Assembly: GCF_025061645.1 (NCBI RefSeq)
Contig: NZ_JANYMP010000002.1
Location: 299,387-363,386 of the forward strand
Direction: 5' to 3'
DNA from: Umezawaea endophytica
GTDB lineage: Bacteria; Actinomycetota; Actinomycetes; Mycobacteriales; Pseudonocardiaceae
DNA: 64,000 nucleotides
The position numbers and the translations under genes are program-made. Of this stretch, positions 17,165-27,241 are shown one piece after another; the stretch's first letter is position 1; each line of letters starts with the position of its first letter. The notes beneath the pieces are model-generated. The model saw only the letters and a program-made list of their open reading frames with translations, searched no databases and was not told the origin of the DNA.

Positions 17165-18364
17165 GTGGTTCACGCGCCTCACGCCCAGGGGGTCCGGACA
17201 CCCGGATTCCGGCGGCTGACCGGTGCCTGGGCGACGTCGTTGGTCGGCGACGGCGTCCGCACCGTCGCGCTGCCGCTCTACACCGCCATCAGCACCCGCA
17301 GCCCGCTGGCGGCGTCCGCCGTGGCCGTCGCGACGGCCCTGCCGTGGTTGCTGGTGGCGCTGCCCGCTGGGGTGCTGGTCGACCGCTGGCCGCCCCGGCG
17401 TGTCGTCGCCGTCGCGCACGTGTTCCGCGCGGTCGTGACGGCGCTGCTCGCCGCGGCCGTGTTCGCCGACCGGGCGGGCGTGGCGCTGCTGTGCGCGTTC
17501 GCGTTCCTGCTGACCGGCGCCGAGACGTTCGCCGACACGGCCTCCCAGGTGCTGCTGGTGGAGCTGGCGGGCCCGGAGGACCTGGAGCGGGCCAACGGGC
17601 GGTTCGTGACCGTCGAGACGGTCGGCATGGACCTGGTCGGCCCGCTCGCCGCGAGCGCGCTGTTCTGGTGGCAGCCCGCCGCGTGCTTCGCGCTGGACGC
17701 GCTCACGTTCGTCGTCGCGGCGTACTTCGTGTTCCGGCTGCCCGTCGTGCGGCCCGACCGGCCTCCGCGCGCCCGGCTGCGCACCCAGCTCGCCGAAGGC
17801 GTGGGCTTCCTGTTCCGGTCGTCCGAGCTGCGCGTGCTGGTGATCGCGGTGGCCGTGACGGCGGTCTGCGCGTCGGCCGTGAACGCGATGTTCGCCCTGT
17901 ACGCGATCACCGAACTGGACCTGCCGCCGTCGACCGTCCCGTGGCTGGTGGTGGTGATCTCGCTCGGCGCGCTGGCGGGAGCCCGGATCAGCCCCCTGCT
18001 GGCCGCCAGGCTCGGCGTCGGCCGGGTCATGGTCGGCGCGCTGGTGCTGCTGGGCGGCGCGTTCGCCCTGTACGGCGCCGTGCCGCTGCTGGGCGCGGCC
18101 CTGGTCGCCGTGCTCCTGTTCGGGGCCGCCGCGGCGGGCTGGAACGTCCTGTCGGCCACCCGCAGGCAGCGCCTGACCCCGACTCCGCTGATGGGGCGCG
18201 TCACCAGCGCCTACCGCGTCCTGGCCTGGGGCCTGTCCCCCGTCGGGGCCGCCGTCGCGGGCCCGCTGGCCGCCACGACGTCGCTCGGCGTGGTCTACCT
18301 GGTGGCGGGCGCGGTCACCGCGACGACCGCGCTGGTGTTGGCGCGCCCGCTCATGCGCACCTGA
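17165..18364 (+). CDS. MFS transporter, probable exporter (enterobactin-exporter-like)
   Basis: A protein of about 399 residues with roughly twelve hydrophobic segments and the MFS loop DRWPPRRVVAVAH after the second helix. The overall type resembles the MFS_3/EntS group, usually exporters of siderophores or drugs. GTG 17165 is favoured, with a weak GCGAGG about ten bases upstream; in-frame starts extend upstream to 17057 but those residues look non-conserved. It is divergent from the DSVRITA repeat gene, sharing a roughly 270-base intergenic region, so common control is possible. The substrate is unknown. Confidence 0.85.
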   Translation: MVHAPHAQGVRTPGFRRLTGAWATSLVGDGVRTVALPLYTAISTRSPLAASAVAVATALPWLLVALPAGVLVDRWPPRRVVAVAHVFRAVVTALLAAAVFADRAGVALLCAFAFLLTGAETFADTASQVLLVELAGPEDLERANGRFVTVETVGMDLVGPLAASALFWWQPAACFALDALTFVVAAYFVFRLPVVRPDRPPRARLRTQLAEGVGFLFRSSELRVLVIAVAVTAVCASAVNAMFALYAITELDLPPSTVPWLVVVISLGALAGARISPLLAARLGVGRVMVGALVLLGGAFALYGAVPLLGAALVAVLLFGAAAAGWNVLSATRRQRLTPTPLMGRVTSAYRVLAWGLSPVGAAVAGPLAATTSLGVVYLVAGAVTATTALVLARPLMRT

Positions 18365-18402
18365 AAGCGCCCCCACGTGGGCGATCGGTTACCGTAACCG
18401 CC

Positions 18403-18660
18403 GTGACCATCGTGGAGACCGTGCTCGTCTTCGCGCTGATCCCGCTGGCCATCTACGGCGTGATCACGCTACTGACGCTGAGGCCTAAGGCCACCCGCAT
18501 CACCCGGTACCGCCCTGGGCAGGAGTGGGGCTACGCACCGGTGTGGTGGAGCGGGAACCCGGCCGGGGTCAGCTCGACCCACCAGACGCCCGACGCCGTC
18601 GAGGCCGGCGGCGCCGTGCCCGCGCGCACCGCCAGGGGAGGTGCCCGTGGCAACTGGTGA
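18403..18660 (+). CDS. Small membrane protein, probably leaderless
   Basis: An 85-residue protein with one N-terminal membrane helix (VLVFALIPLAIYGVITLLTL) and a soluble tail containing RPGQEWGYAPVWW. TACCGT at 18390-18395 lies seven bases before the GTG, the classic spacing of a leaderless actinobacterial promoter. It sits inside a GGTTACCGTAACC palindrome. The gene overlaps the DUF5130 gene by 14 bases, so the two are translationally coupled and the products probably act together at the membrane. No function is known to me. Confidence 0.75.
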   Translation: MTIVETVLVFALIPLAIYGVITLLTLRPKATRITRYRPGQEWGYAPVWWSGNPAGVSSTHQTPDAVEAGGAVPARTARGGARGNW

Positions 18661-19135
18661 AGTCGCCCAGCGCCCGCTAGTCGATCCGTCCGACCTCGCC
18701 GTCGGCGAGGTGATCACCAACAGCGGCCGGTTGTCCGTCGCGCGGATGTACACGCCGCACGCCCCGGCCCTGCCGTTCACGCCGAACCAACTGGCCAGCC
18801 TGGACGAGGCGCTGACGCTGTCCAGCCGGGAGACCGGGCTGGACTTCAGCGTCTACCTCGGACCGTTGGAGGGCGACACGCGCGCGGCGGCCGAGGCCAT
18901 GCACGCGTCGATCGGCGCGCGCGCCTCGCACGCGGTGCTGGTCGCGGTGTCGCCGGGGCAGCGGGTGGTGGAGATCGTGACCGGTGAGGAGTCCCACCGG
19001 CGGGTCAACGACCGCGGCGCGAAGCTGGCCGTGATGAGCATGGTGGCCTCGTTCAAGGAAGGCGACATCGCGGGTGGCCTGGTGGGCGGCCTGCGGATGC
19101 TCACCGACCAGGCGGGGTCCGCGCCGAAGGTTTGA
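18647..19135 (+). CDS. DUF5130 / TPM-domain-like protein
   Basis: A 162-residue protein matching the actinobacterial DUF5130 family, distantly like TPM-domain proteins. The core has TGLDFSVYLGPLEGDTR, HAVLVAVSPGQRVVEIVTG and a conserved RVNDRGAKLAVMSM. GTG 18647 is preceded by AGGGGAGG. It forms an overlapping pair with the small membrane protein. Rv2468c holds the same place in M. tuberculosis as far as I recall. The role is unknown; a membrane-associated accessory is plausible. Confidence 0.82.
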   Translation: MATGEVAQRPLVDPSDLAVGEVITNSGRLSVARMYTPHAPALPFTPNQLASLDEALTLSSRETGLDFSVYLGPLEGDTRAAAEAMHASIGARASHAVLVAVSPGQRVVEIVTGEESHRRVNDRGAKLAVMSMVASFKEGDIAGGLVGGLRMLTDQAGSAPKV

Positions 19136-19222
19136 TTCGATCGTGCGATTGAGGCCGTGCTCCGTTGGGGGGTGCGGTCTTTTTCGTGTGGGTCGTGTTG
19201 GGGGCCGGATCTTGGTGGTGGG

Positions 19223-19340
19223 GTGGCCGATTTGACTTGGGGCCCCTAGATTTGCCCCTTCGTCGGACAATAAAGGGCAGAGGTGAAGCTGCCGTCCGAC
19301 GCGAGTTTAAGGGGCAAATCCCCCAAGTAAAATCGGCCAC
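19223..19340. repeat. 118-bp nested inverted-repeat element (MITE/REPIN-like or structured RNA)
   Basis: Outer arms of 20 bp (19223-19242 and 19321-19340) match with one mismatch. Inside, GATTTGCCCCTT (19249-19260) pairs perfectly with 19309-19320, then GTCGGAC (19262-19268) with 19294-19300, and GGCAG with CTGCC around an 8-base loop. The two short gaps between arms are unpaired. The element is A/T-richer than its surroundings and lies between two convergent genes. It is much longer than an ordinary terminator. No flanking target duplication is evident. Confidence 0.8.
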
Positions 19341-19384
19341 GGTTGCGTAGGCGGCGTGGCGGGTTGTAGGTGGTCGGGTGGTTC

Positions 19385-19468
19385 TGGGCGCCGGTTTTGC
19401 GGTGCTTCTGGGTGCCGGTTTCGTGGTGGTTGCTGTTGCTGGTCTGGGCATCGGTTTTGTGGTGCTTG
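19385..19468. repeat. Three imperfect 24-bp direct repeats
   Basis: Units at 19385, 19409 and 19445 share the pattern TGGGnnnCGGTTTnGnGGTG. They lie between the nested inverted repeat and the pepN terminator. The function is unknown. Confidence 0.5.
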
Positions 19469-19484
19469 TGGAGCGCTGTGCATG

Positions 19485-19517
19485 ACGAAGGCCGCGTCCT
19501 GTGGGCGCGGCCTTCGT
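19485..19517. terminator. Terminator hairpin downstream of pepN
   Basis: ACGAAGGCCGCG and its exact complement form a 12-bp stem with a 9-base loop, placed 58 bases after the pepN stop. It may act in both directions between the convergent DUF5130 and pepN genes. Confidence 0.75.
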
Positions 19518-19574
19518 CGTGTGTGCGGGTGTTTCGGTACTGCGGGTAGTCGGAAATCTGGTGAAAATTCGGGC

Positions 19575-22139
19575 TCAGGAGCGGTCGAACTCCTGGGCCG
19601 CCAGTGCTCGGACGATGCCCGCCCGGCCCTCCGACACGAGGCGGCGCAGTGCGGGCGGGTGTTCCGCCGACGCCAGCCACTCGTCGGACGCCTTCACCGT
19701 TTCCGGGGTGATGGACCAGGCCGGGAACAGGCCGACGACCATCGACTGGGCGCGTTCGCTGGAGCGGCGCTCCCAGACGCCGCTCACGTCGGCGAAGTAC
19801 CGCTCGACGTACGGGGCCAGCAGGGCCTTCTGCGACGGGTGCGGGATGCCGCCGATGATGGCCTCGCTGACGGCGTTGGGGATGTCGTCGTCGTTGACCG
19901 CGCGGTCCCAGGCCTCGTCCTTGGCCTCGGTGGTGGGGCGGAGGGCCCGCGTGGACTCCGCGCGGCGGTGGCCGGTGGCGGTGGGGTCGCGCTCCTCCTC
20001 CGCCTGGATCTCCGGGAGGTCCGCGGCGCCGTGCGCGGCGAGCGCCTGGAGCAGGCGCCAGCGCAGGTCGGTGTCGACCTCCAGGCCGTCGAGCACGTCG
20101 GTGCCGTCGTACCAGCCGCGGATCACGGCCAGCGACTCGTCGTCCAGCACCGAACCGGCCAGTGCGTTGGCGAAGGCGAGCTGGTGGTCGGAACCCGGCT
20201 CGGCCGCGCGCACCAGTTCGAGCGTCTTGGTGGTGAAGCGGCGCCAGCCCTCGTCGCGCCACGAGGCGTCGGCGTAGGACGACAGCGCGGTCTGGGCCTG
20301 GAGGAGCAGGCGCTGGACGACGCCGACCTCGGTCTCGGCGTGCAGGCCGCCGAGGACCAGGTTCACGAAGTCGCGGGCCTTCAGCTCGGCCTCGCGGGTC
20401 ATCTCCCACACCGCGGACCAGCACAGCGTGCGGGCCAGCGGTTCGGCGATGTCGGCGATTCGGTCGACCAGCGTGGTGAGCGAGTCGGGGTCGAGGCGCA
20501 TCGTGCAGTAGGTGAGGTCGTCGTCGTTGACCAGCACGAGCTTGCCGCGCGACAGGCCGACCAGCTCGGGCACCTCGGTGCGCTCACCGGTGATGTCCAG
20601 CTCGACCCGCTGCGTGCGGACGAGCTTGCCGCTGCCGTCGTCGTCGTACACGCCGACCGCGATCCGGTGCGTGCGCAGCTCGCCCGCACCCGGCCGGGCG
20701 CCGCTCTGGAGCACGGCGAAGTCGGCGAAGTTGCCGTTGGTGTCGACGGAGAACTTGGGGCGCAACGGGTTCAGGCCCGTCGTCTCCAGCCACTGCGCGC
20801 TCCACCACGACAGGTCGCGGCTCGACGCCTCCTCCAGCGCGCCGAGCAGGTCGGCCAGGGTGGCGTTGCCCCACGCGTGCTTGGCGAAGTACACCCGCAG
20901 GCCCGCCAGGAAGTTCTCCAGCCCCACGTACGCCACGAGCTGCTTGAGCACCGAGGCGCCCTTGGCGTAGGTGATGCCGTCGAAGTTGACCTCGACGGCC
21001 TGGAGGTCCGGGATGTCCGCCGCGACGGGGTGCGTCGACGGGAGCTGGTCCTGCCGGTACGCCCAGGACTTCTCGATCTTCGCGAACGTGGTCCACGCGT
21101 GCTTGTACTCGGTGGCCTCGGCCTGCGCGAGCACCGACGCCCAGGTCGCGAAGGACTCGTTCAGCCACAGGTCGTCCCACCAGCGCATGGTGACGAGGTC
21201 GCCGAACCACATGTGCGCCATCTCGTGCAGCACGGTCTCGGACCGGCGCTCGTACAGGTAGCGCGTGACCCGGCTCCGGAAGACGTAGTCCTCCAGGAAC
21301 GTCACGCAGCCCGCGTTCTCCATCGCGCCCGCGTTGAACTCCGGCACGAAGCACTGGTCGTACTTGCCGAACGGGTACTTGACGCCGAAGGCCTCGTGGT
21401 AGAAGCCGAAACCCTGCTTGGTCTCGGTGAACAGCCGCTCGTGGTCCATGTGCGGCGCGAGCGACGCGCGGCAGTACAGGCCGAGCGGGATGGTGAAGTC
21501 ACCGTCGGTGAACTCGTCGCGCCACTCGGCGTACGGGCCCGCCACCAGCGCGACCAGGTACGTCGACATCGGCTTCGTGACCCCGAAGTGGTGCTTGTCC
21601 GCACCGCCGGGAGCGTCCTCAGTGGACTCGATCGCCGAGTTGGAGATGACCTTCCAGTCCGTCGGCGCCGTCACGGTGATGTCGTAGACGGACTTCAGGT
21701 CGGGCTGGTCGAAGCAGGCGAACATCCGCTTGGCGTCGGCCGTCTCGAACTGCGAGTAGAGGTAGACGCCGCCGTCGACCGGGTCGACGAACCGGTGCAG
21801 GCCTTCGCCGGTGTTCATGTACCGGCAGTCGGCCTCGACGGTCAGCTCGTTGACGTCCGCGAGGCCCGTCAGCGGGATGCCGTCCTCCTCGCGGTAGCCG
21901 GAGACGTCCAGCTCCACGCCGTTGAGCACGGCCCGGTGCACGGTGGCGGCCACGATGTCGATCCAGGTGGACGCCTCCGCGTTCAGGCTGCGGAACGCAA
22001 CCGTGGACGTCGAGCGGAAGGTGTCCGAACCCGGCTTGCCGCCGCCGTCCGTCAGGTCCAGCTCGATCCGGTAGGAGTCGACTTCCAGCAGCGCCGCGCG
22101 CTGCTGGGCCTGGTCGCGAGTGAGGTTGGGTGCCGCCAC
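19575..22139 (-). CDS. pepN: Aminopeptidase N (M1 zinc metallopeptidase)
   Basis: An 854-residue cytoplasmic M1 aminopeptidase that removes N-terminal residues from peptides. The exopeptidase motif GAMENAG and the zinc site [10 protein letters not shown], with the third ligand in LWLNESF, are all present. The C-terminal ERAP1-like helical domain fills the last 350 residues. The start is GTG 22139, with GAGG six bases upstream. It is divergent from the Rv2466c-like gene, as in M. tuberculosis (Rv2467/Rv2466c). Confidence 0.95.
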   Translation of the reverse strand: MAAPNLTRDQAQQRAALLEVDSYRIELDLTDGGGKPGSDTFRSTSTVAFRSLNAEASTWIDIVAATVHRAVLNGVELDVSGYREEDGIPLTGLADVNELTVEADCRYMNTGEGLHRFVDPVDGGVYLYSQFETADAKRMFACFDQPDLKSVYDITVTAPTDWKVISNSAIESTEDAPGGADKHHFGVTKPMSTYLVALVAGPYAEWRDEFTDGDFTIPLGLYCRASLAPHMDHERLFTETKQGFGFYHEAFGVKYPFGKYDQCFVPEFNAGAMENAGCVTFLEDYVFRSRVTRYLYERRSETVLHEMAHMWFGDLVTMRWWDDLWLNESFATWASVLAQAEATEYKHAWTTFAKIEKSWAYRQDQLPSTHPVAADIPDLQAVEVNFDGITYAKGASVLKQLVAYVGLENFLAGLRVYFAKHAWGNATLADLLGALEEASSRDLSWWSAQWLETTGLNPLRPKFSVDTNGNFADFAVLQSGARPGAGELRTHRIAVGVYDDDGSGKLVRTQRVELDITGERTEVPELVGLSRGKLVLVNDDDLTYCTMRLDPDSLTTLVDRIADIAEPLARTLCWSAVWEMTREAELKARDFVNLVLGGLHAETEVGVVQRLLLQAQTALSSYADASWRDEGWRRFTTKTLELVRAAEPGSDHQLAFANALAGSVLDDESLAVIRGWYDGTDVLDGLEVDTDLRWRLLQALAAHGAADLPEIQAEEERDPTATGHRRAESTRALRPTTEAKDEAWDRAVNDDDIPNAVSEAIIGGIPHPSQKALLAPYVERYFADVSGVWERRSSERAQSMVVGLFPAWSITPETVKASDEWLASAEHPPALRRLVSEGRAGIVRALAAQEFDRS

Positions 22140-22358
22140 TGGTCACCTCGTCTGCCGGCGCCCCCGTGCTCGACACCGACGTCGTCGGAATGGGAAGTCG
22201 TCATGTCCGTGACACGAGACATCCGCATCCAATCACGTGACACGGCCGGAAGTGGACTCCAGGATCGGGAAGACCTGCCGACCGGGCGTTGTTGCTCTGT
22301 TCGGGGCGCCCCGTACCCGGCGCCCGCACACAACGTGAACAGGAATGGGGCTCACCGC

Positions 22359-22973
22359 ATGTCGTCAGAGGCCAAGGCGAAGGTCGACTTCTACTTCGAC
22401 CCCGTGTGTCCGTTCGCGTGGATCTCGTCCCGCTGGATCCTCGAGGTGGAGAAGGTCCGGGAGATCGACCTGAGCTTCCACGTGATGAGCCTCGCCGTCC
22501 TCAACGAAGGCCGCGACCTGCCCACCGAGTACCGCGAGCTGCTGGACAAGGCCTGGGGGCCGGTGCGCGTGGCCATCGCGGCCGAGAAGGCGCACGGCAA
22601 CAAGGTGCTGCTGCCGCTGTACACCGCGTTGGGCACGCGGTTCCACAACAACGGCGAGAAGGACTACGAGGGCGCGATCAAGGCCGCTCTCGAGGAGGCA
22701 GGCCTGCCCGTCGAGCTGGCCGAGGCGGCCACGTCGACCGAGTACGACGAGGAGCTCAAGGCGAGCCACCACCGCGGCATGGACCCGGTGGGCATGGACG
22801 TCGGCACGCCGACGATCCACATCGACGGCGTCGCGTTCTTCGGGCCCGTGCTGAGCAAGATCCCGAGGGGCGAGGACGCGGGCAAGATCTTCGACGGCGC
22901 TCGCGCGCTGGCGAGCTTCCCGTACTTCTTCGAGCTGAAGCGCACCCGGACGGGTGGTCTCGACTTCTCCTGA
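22359..22973 (+). CDS. DsbA/thioredoxin-fold protein, Rv2466c-like (mycothiol-dependent reductase family)
   Basis: A 204-residue protein of the family containing M. tuberculosis Rv2466c, a mycothiol-dependent reductase that activates nitro-prodrugs. The N-terminus [16 protein letters not shown] matches the family. The active site reads C-P-F-A with no second cysteine, and the cysteine in it is the only one in the protein. A monothiol, mycothiol-assisted mechanism would be required. The conserved [16 protein letters not shown] (cis-proline region) is present. ATG 22359 is used, with GGGG eight bases upstream. The gene order pepN, this gene, rpiB, nei matches mycobacteria. Confidence 0.88.
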   Translation: MSSEAKAKVDFYFDPVCPFAWISSRWILEVEKVREIDLSFHVMSLAVLNEGRDLPTEYRELLDKAWGPVRVAIAAEKAHGNKVLLPLYTALGTRFHNNGEKDYEGAIKAALEEAGLPVELAEAATSTEYDEELKASHHRGMDPVGMDVGTPTIHIDGVAFFGPVLSKIPRGEDAGKIFDGARALASFPYFFELKRTRTGGLDFS

Positions 22974-22981
22974 GCCCCCTG

Positions 22982-23025
22982 ACGCGGAACGCCCCCGGAT
23001 GTGACACTCTGGGGGCGTTCCGCGT
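22982..23025 (+). terminator. Terminator hairpin
   Basis: A perfect 15-bp stem (ACGCGGAACGCCCCC and its complement) with a 14-base loop and TT after it, right behind the Rv2466c-like gene. It separates that gene from the aldehyde dehydrogenase. Confidence 0.85.
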
Positions 23026-23050
23026 TTCAGGTGTCACAAGGAGTGGGTGC

Positions 23051-24409
23051 ATGGACATCGAGGTCGTCAACCCCGCCACCGGAGCGGTGATCGGCACGGT
23101 CGTCGCGGGTACCCCCGCCGACGTCGACACCGCGGTCGCCGCCGCCGTCGCGGCGTTCCCCGCCTGGTCCGCCACGTCCGTCGACGAGCGGGTGGGGGTC
23201 GTCCGGCGGATCGCCGAAGGCCTGGTCGAGCGCACCGCCGAACTCGCCGCGACCATGACCGCCGAGATGGGCACGCCCCTCACGTTCGCGACGAAGGTGC
23301 AGGTCCCGAACCCCGTCGGCATCGCGAACGGCGTCGCCGACGTGCTGGAGCAGGGCTACTTCGACGGCGAGGAGATCGGCAACTCGCTGGTGCTGCGCGA
23401 GCCGATCGGCGTCGTGGCCGCCATCACGCCGTGGAACTTCCCGCTCCAGCAGATGGTGGCCAAGATCGTCCCCGCGCTGGCGGCGGGCAACACCGTCGTC
23501 CTCAAGCCCAGCGAGCTGGCCCCGCTGACCGCGGACCTGCTGGCCTCGATCGTCACCGCCTCCGGCGTTCCGGAAGGCGTGTTCAGCCTGGTCCACGGCA
23601 CCGGCCCGGTCGTCGGCGAAGCACTCGTCAGCCACCCGGACGTGGACATGGTGTCGTTCACCGGCTCCACGAAGGCGGGCCGCCGGGTGTCCGCGCTGGC
23701 CGCCGAGACCGTGAAGCGCGTGGCGCTGGAACTGGGCGGCAAGTCCGCCTGCGTCGTCCTCGACGACGCCGACCTCGGCCGGGCCGTGAAGATCGGCGTG
23801 GCCAACGCGTTCATGAACAACGGCCAGGCGTGCAGCGCCTGGACCAGGCTCCTCGTCCCCGCCGACCGCCACGACGAGGCGCTGGGACTGGCCGTCGCGG
23901 CGGCGGCCAAGTACCGCCCCGCCGACCCGTCCGACCCCACGACCCGCATCGGCCCCGCCGTGTCCGCCGCTCAGCGCGACCGCGTCGTCGGCTACATCCG
24001 CACGGGCGTGGAGGAGGGGGCGACCCTGGCGCTCGGCGGCCCGGACGCCCCTCTCGACCAGGGCAGCTACGTCGCTCCCACGGTGTTCGGCGGCGTCACG
24101 ACGGACATGACCATCGCGCGGGAGGAGATCTTCGGCCCGGTGCTGTCGGTCATGCCGTACACCGACGAGGACGACGCCGTGCGGATCGCGAATGCCACCA
24201 TTTACGGCCTAGCGGGTGCAGTGTTCTCCGCCGACCCGGACCGCGCCCTGGCCGTCGCGAAGCGGCTGCGCGCGGGCCAGGTCGACGTCAACGGCGGGAT
24301 GTTCAACACCAGCGCGCCGTTCGGCGGCTACCGGCAGTCCGGCAACGGCCGCGAGTTCGGCCGGTTCGGGCTGGACGAGTTCTGCGAGGTCAAGTCCATC
24401 CAGCGCTGA
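23051..24409 (+). CDS. NAD(P)-dependent aldehyde dehydrogenase
   Basis: A 452-residue member of the aldehyde dehydrogenase superfamily, oxidising an aldehyde to an acid. Cofactor and catalytic motifs are clear: [33 protein letters not shown] (general-base glutamate) and [11 protein letters not shown] (nucleophile cysteine). [13 protein letters not shown] lies near the C-terminus. The start is ATG 23051, with AAGGAG upstream. It is slightly shorter than the usual 470-490 residues because the N-terminus is short. It stands alone behind a terminator, and the substrate cannot be inferred from context. Confidence 0.93.
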   Translation: MDIEVVNPATGAVIGTVVAGTPADVDTAVAAAVAAFPAWSATSVDERVGVVRRIAEGLVERTAELAATMTAEMGTPLTFATKVQVPNPVGIANGVADVLEQGYFDGEEIGNSLVLREPIGVVAAITPWNFPLQQMVAKIVPALAAGNTVVLKPSELAPLTADLLASIVTASGVPEGVFSLVHGTGPVVGEALVSHPDVDMVSFTGSTKAGRRVSALAAETVKRVALELGGKSACVVLDDADLGRAVKIGVANAFMNNGQACSAWTRLLVPADRHDEALGLAVAAAAKYRPADPSDPTTRIGPAVSAAQRDRVVGYIRTGVEEGATLALGGPDAPLDQGSYVAPTVFGGVTTDMTIAREEIFGPVLSVMPYTDEDDAVRIANATIYGLAGAVFSADPDRALAVAKRLRAGQVDVNGGMFNTSAPFGGYRQSGNGREFGRFGLDEFCEVKSIQR

Positions 24410-24516
24410 ACGTCCCAACCCGCTGCGGCAACTGATCCAACCTCGACGGTTCGCCCCACCCGATCGGCCCCGGACTGTTGGAGTGACTCCTGTTTCCGTT
24501 GACGACAGGGGGATTC

Positions 24517-25962
24517 GTGGTCAAGGTCGTGCGTATGGGGGTGGTGGTGGCCTCGGTGGTCGCCGCTACGACGATGGGACTGAGCCCGTCGGGAGGGGCG
24601 GCCGCGGCGCCGTCGGTCGACCGGGCGTCGGTGGGGGAATCCGTGCGCTACCTGGTGGAGGCGTACGGCGTCCCGGAACGCGAGGCGTTGCGCAGGCTGG
24701 ACCTCCAGAAGCAGGCGGACGAGTTGGACGGGGCGTTGCGCAAGGACGCGAGCGCCGAGTACGGCGGCATGTGGATCGACCACGCGGCGGGCGGTGAGCT
24801 GGTCGTCGCGATGACCGACACCGCCGCGGCCGAACTGCACCTGGCGAAGCTGCCGGACCGCTCGCACGTGCGGACGCGGACCGTCGAGCACTCGCTGGCC
24901 GAGTTGACCGAGGCGCGCGGGAGGATCGCCGCCAGGGTCGGGGCGGGGCCGGACGCCGTGTACCTGCCCGCGGTCAGCGAGGTCGAGAACCGCGTGGTGG
25001 TGTGGGAACGCGCGTGGGCGCCGCAGGCCGCGAGCCTGTCGGCGGCCTCGGACACGGCGAAGCGCGCGGTCGACGCCGAGCCCGGCCTCGCGGTGGTCCG
25101 CCCGCTGGCGAAGCCGCAGCCGATGGCGACGCCGAACGTGGACCTGGGCTTCTGCCACCCGCTGTACTGCACGGGTTACGGCCCGATGCGCGGTGGTCTG
25201 CGCCTCGACATGAAGCGGGACAACGGCACCTGGGGCGGCTGCACCAGCGCCTTCAACCTCCGGTCGACCGGAGGCGGGTTCCCCGGCAAGGCGTGGGTGC
25301 TGACGGCGGGCCACTGCATGGCCACCAAGACCAACGGCACGCCGACCCAGCACAACGGCAACGACGTCGTGCAGCAGCACGGCATCGAGAAGAACGCCTA
25401 CCCGTACGACTACGCGGCCCTGCCCTACGTGAACGCCGCCGCGGCCACGACCTGGCTGGACGGCCAGACCGGCCGCAACCGGGTGCTGAAGTACTGCCGC
25501 AACGGCGGGCTGGACAGCAACCCCGACACCCCCTGCGGGCAGCAGGCGACCTCGGTGGACGAGTACATCACCGGCACGCACACGCTGGCCGAGATCAAGG
25601 CGGGCTGGATCGTCTGCGCGACCGGGTCGGGGTCCAGCGCGATCAACTACCCGGACTCCGTCGACAGCGGCGCGGGCCAGGACTACCTGGTCGGCACCCG
25701 GTGCGGCCGGGTGCTGTCCACCGACGTCGGCATCAACACCGACATCTGCGCCCGCGCGGGCGACAGCGGCGGACCGCTGTTCAGCCAGGTCGACCACACC
25801 GCGCTGGGCATCCTGGAGGGCAGCCAGCAGGCCCGCTCCGGCCCGTGCCAGCTCGGTGAGCTGAACAACTACGTGCCGATCGAGACCATCATCACCGAGC
25901 TCAACGAACGCGTCGCCGGGCAGGGCTCGACGTTCGCGGTGATCACCACGCCGAACGGCTGA
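24517..25962 (+). CDS. Secreted trypsin-like serine protease (S1) with long propeptide
   Basis: A 481-residue exported protease. The signal peptide is VVKVVRMGVVVASVVAATTM up to about residue 35 (AAAAP). A pro-region of about 180 residues follows and the chymotrypsin-fold domain begins near GGCTSAF. The triad is in TAGHC (His), YDYAAL (Asp) and GDSGGPLF (Ser), with paired cysteines as in Streptomyces proteases. The start is GTG 24517 behind AGGGGGA; an upstream ACG/GTG-region extension is less likely. The pro-region, typical of alpha-lytic-type enzymes, probably acts as a folding chaperone. It is monocistronic, with a hairpin after it. Confidence 0.92.
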   Translation: MVKVVRMGVVVASVVAATTMGLSPSGGAAAAPSVDRASVGESVRYLVEAYGVPEREALRRLDLQKQADELDGALRKDASAEYGGMWIDHAAGGELVVAMTDTAAAELHLAKLPDRSHVRTRTVEHSLAELTEARGRIAARVGAGPDAVYLPAVSEVENRVVVWERAWAPQAASLSAASDTAKRAVDAEPGLAVVRPLAKPQPMATPNVDLGFCHPLYCTGYGPMRGGLRLDMKRDNGTWGGCTSAFNLRSTGGGFPGKAWVLTAGHCMATKTNGTPTQHNGNDVVQQHGIEKNAYPYDYAALPYVNAAAATTWLDGQTGRNRVLKYCRNGGLDSNPDTPCGQQATSVDEYITGTHTLAEIKAGWIVCATGSGSSAINYPDSVDSGAGQDYLVGTRCGRVLSTDVGINTDICARAGDSGGPLFSQVDHTALGILEGSQQARSGPCQLGELNNYVPIETIITELNERVAGQGSTFAVITTPNG

Positions 25963-25970
25963 CCGCACGG

Positions 25971-26004
25971 CCCGCGGCGTTCGCACCGGCGCGAGCGCCG
26001 CGGG
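25971..26004. terminator. Bidirectional terminator hairpin
   Basis: CCCGCGGCG pairs with CGCCGCGGG around an inner partly paired loop. It fills the gap between the convergent protease and ComB-like genes. Confidence 0.7.
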
Positions 26005-26733
26005 TCAGCCCCGCAGCACCCCGTCCACGAGCCGGGGAGCCGCCTTGCTGACGTTCACCCGCGTCGCCACCTCCACGTCCCCCGCGTGACCGGCCTCGAC
26101 CAGCTCACGTCCGGACACGCACCCGGCGACCACCTCGTCCAGCCGCTCGGCCGCGCCCCGGTACGCGTCGGCCGCCACCCGCGCCTCCACCGACGCCCGC
26201 GCGGACGTGCGCTCCACCAGCGCGGACAGGATCGCGCCCGCCCCGAGGAAGTCCTCGACGCACGGCCGGAGTGGGCCGAAGACCTGCTCCGCCTTGGTCG
26301 TGTTGATGTCGATGCCCCACCGCTCGCCCGCCGGGATCACGCCGATGGGCCTGCCGTCGGCGATCTCCAGCGCGGCGAGCGCCACGGCGTCGGCGTTGCG
26401 GAGGCAGCCCGCGAGCACGGCGGCGCCGGTGCCGCTCGCCAGGTCGCACAGGGTCGCGCCGTTGGGGGAGGGGAGTTCCAGCAGCTCACCGGCGGGAACG
26501 GTGGCCAGGGACGAGGGGCGCAGCGTCCACGCCGGGTTGGCGGTCGGGACGGCGGAGGCCCGGTCCGTCCAGCGCACGGGCTTCACGGCGGCGCCCCGGC
26601 CGACGGCCACGTCGACCGACGTGGTGAAGGACAGCACGTCCACCACGACCAGCACCGCGCACAGTTCGCCCAGGGCCGCGACGCCTTCCCCACCCCATTC
26701 GAGCCGCAGCCCGAACCCCTCTTGACCGAACAT
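26005..26733 (-). CDS. 2-phosphosulfolactate phosphatase (ComB) family protein
   Basis: A 242-residue protein of the ComB family, whose archaeal founder dephosphorylates 2-phosphosulfolactate in coenzyme M synthesis. Family features are VVVDVLSFTTSVDVAVGRGA near the N-terminus, LPSPNGATLC in the middle and GERWG further on. Actinobacteria do not make coenzyme M, so the true substrate is probably another phosphoester; this is inference. It starts at 26733, back to back with rpiB 22 bases away, so the two share a promoter region. Confidence 0.85.
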   Translation of the reverse strand: MFGQEGFGLRLEWGGEGVAALGELCAVLVVVDVLSFTTSVDVAVGRGAAVKPVRWTDRASAVPTANPAWTLRPSSLATVPAGELLELPSPNGATLCDLASGTGAAVLAGCLRNADAVALAALEIADGRPIGVIPAGERWGIDINTTKAEQVFGPLRPCVEDFLGAGAILSALVERTSARASVEARVAADAYRGAAERLDEVVAGCVSGRELVEAGHAGDVEVATRVNVSKAAPRLVDGVLRG

Positions 26734-26755
26734 CCTGCAAGCATGCCGGCACGGG

Positions 26756-27240
<485 letters not shown>

Positions 27241-27241
<1 letters not shown>

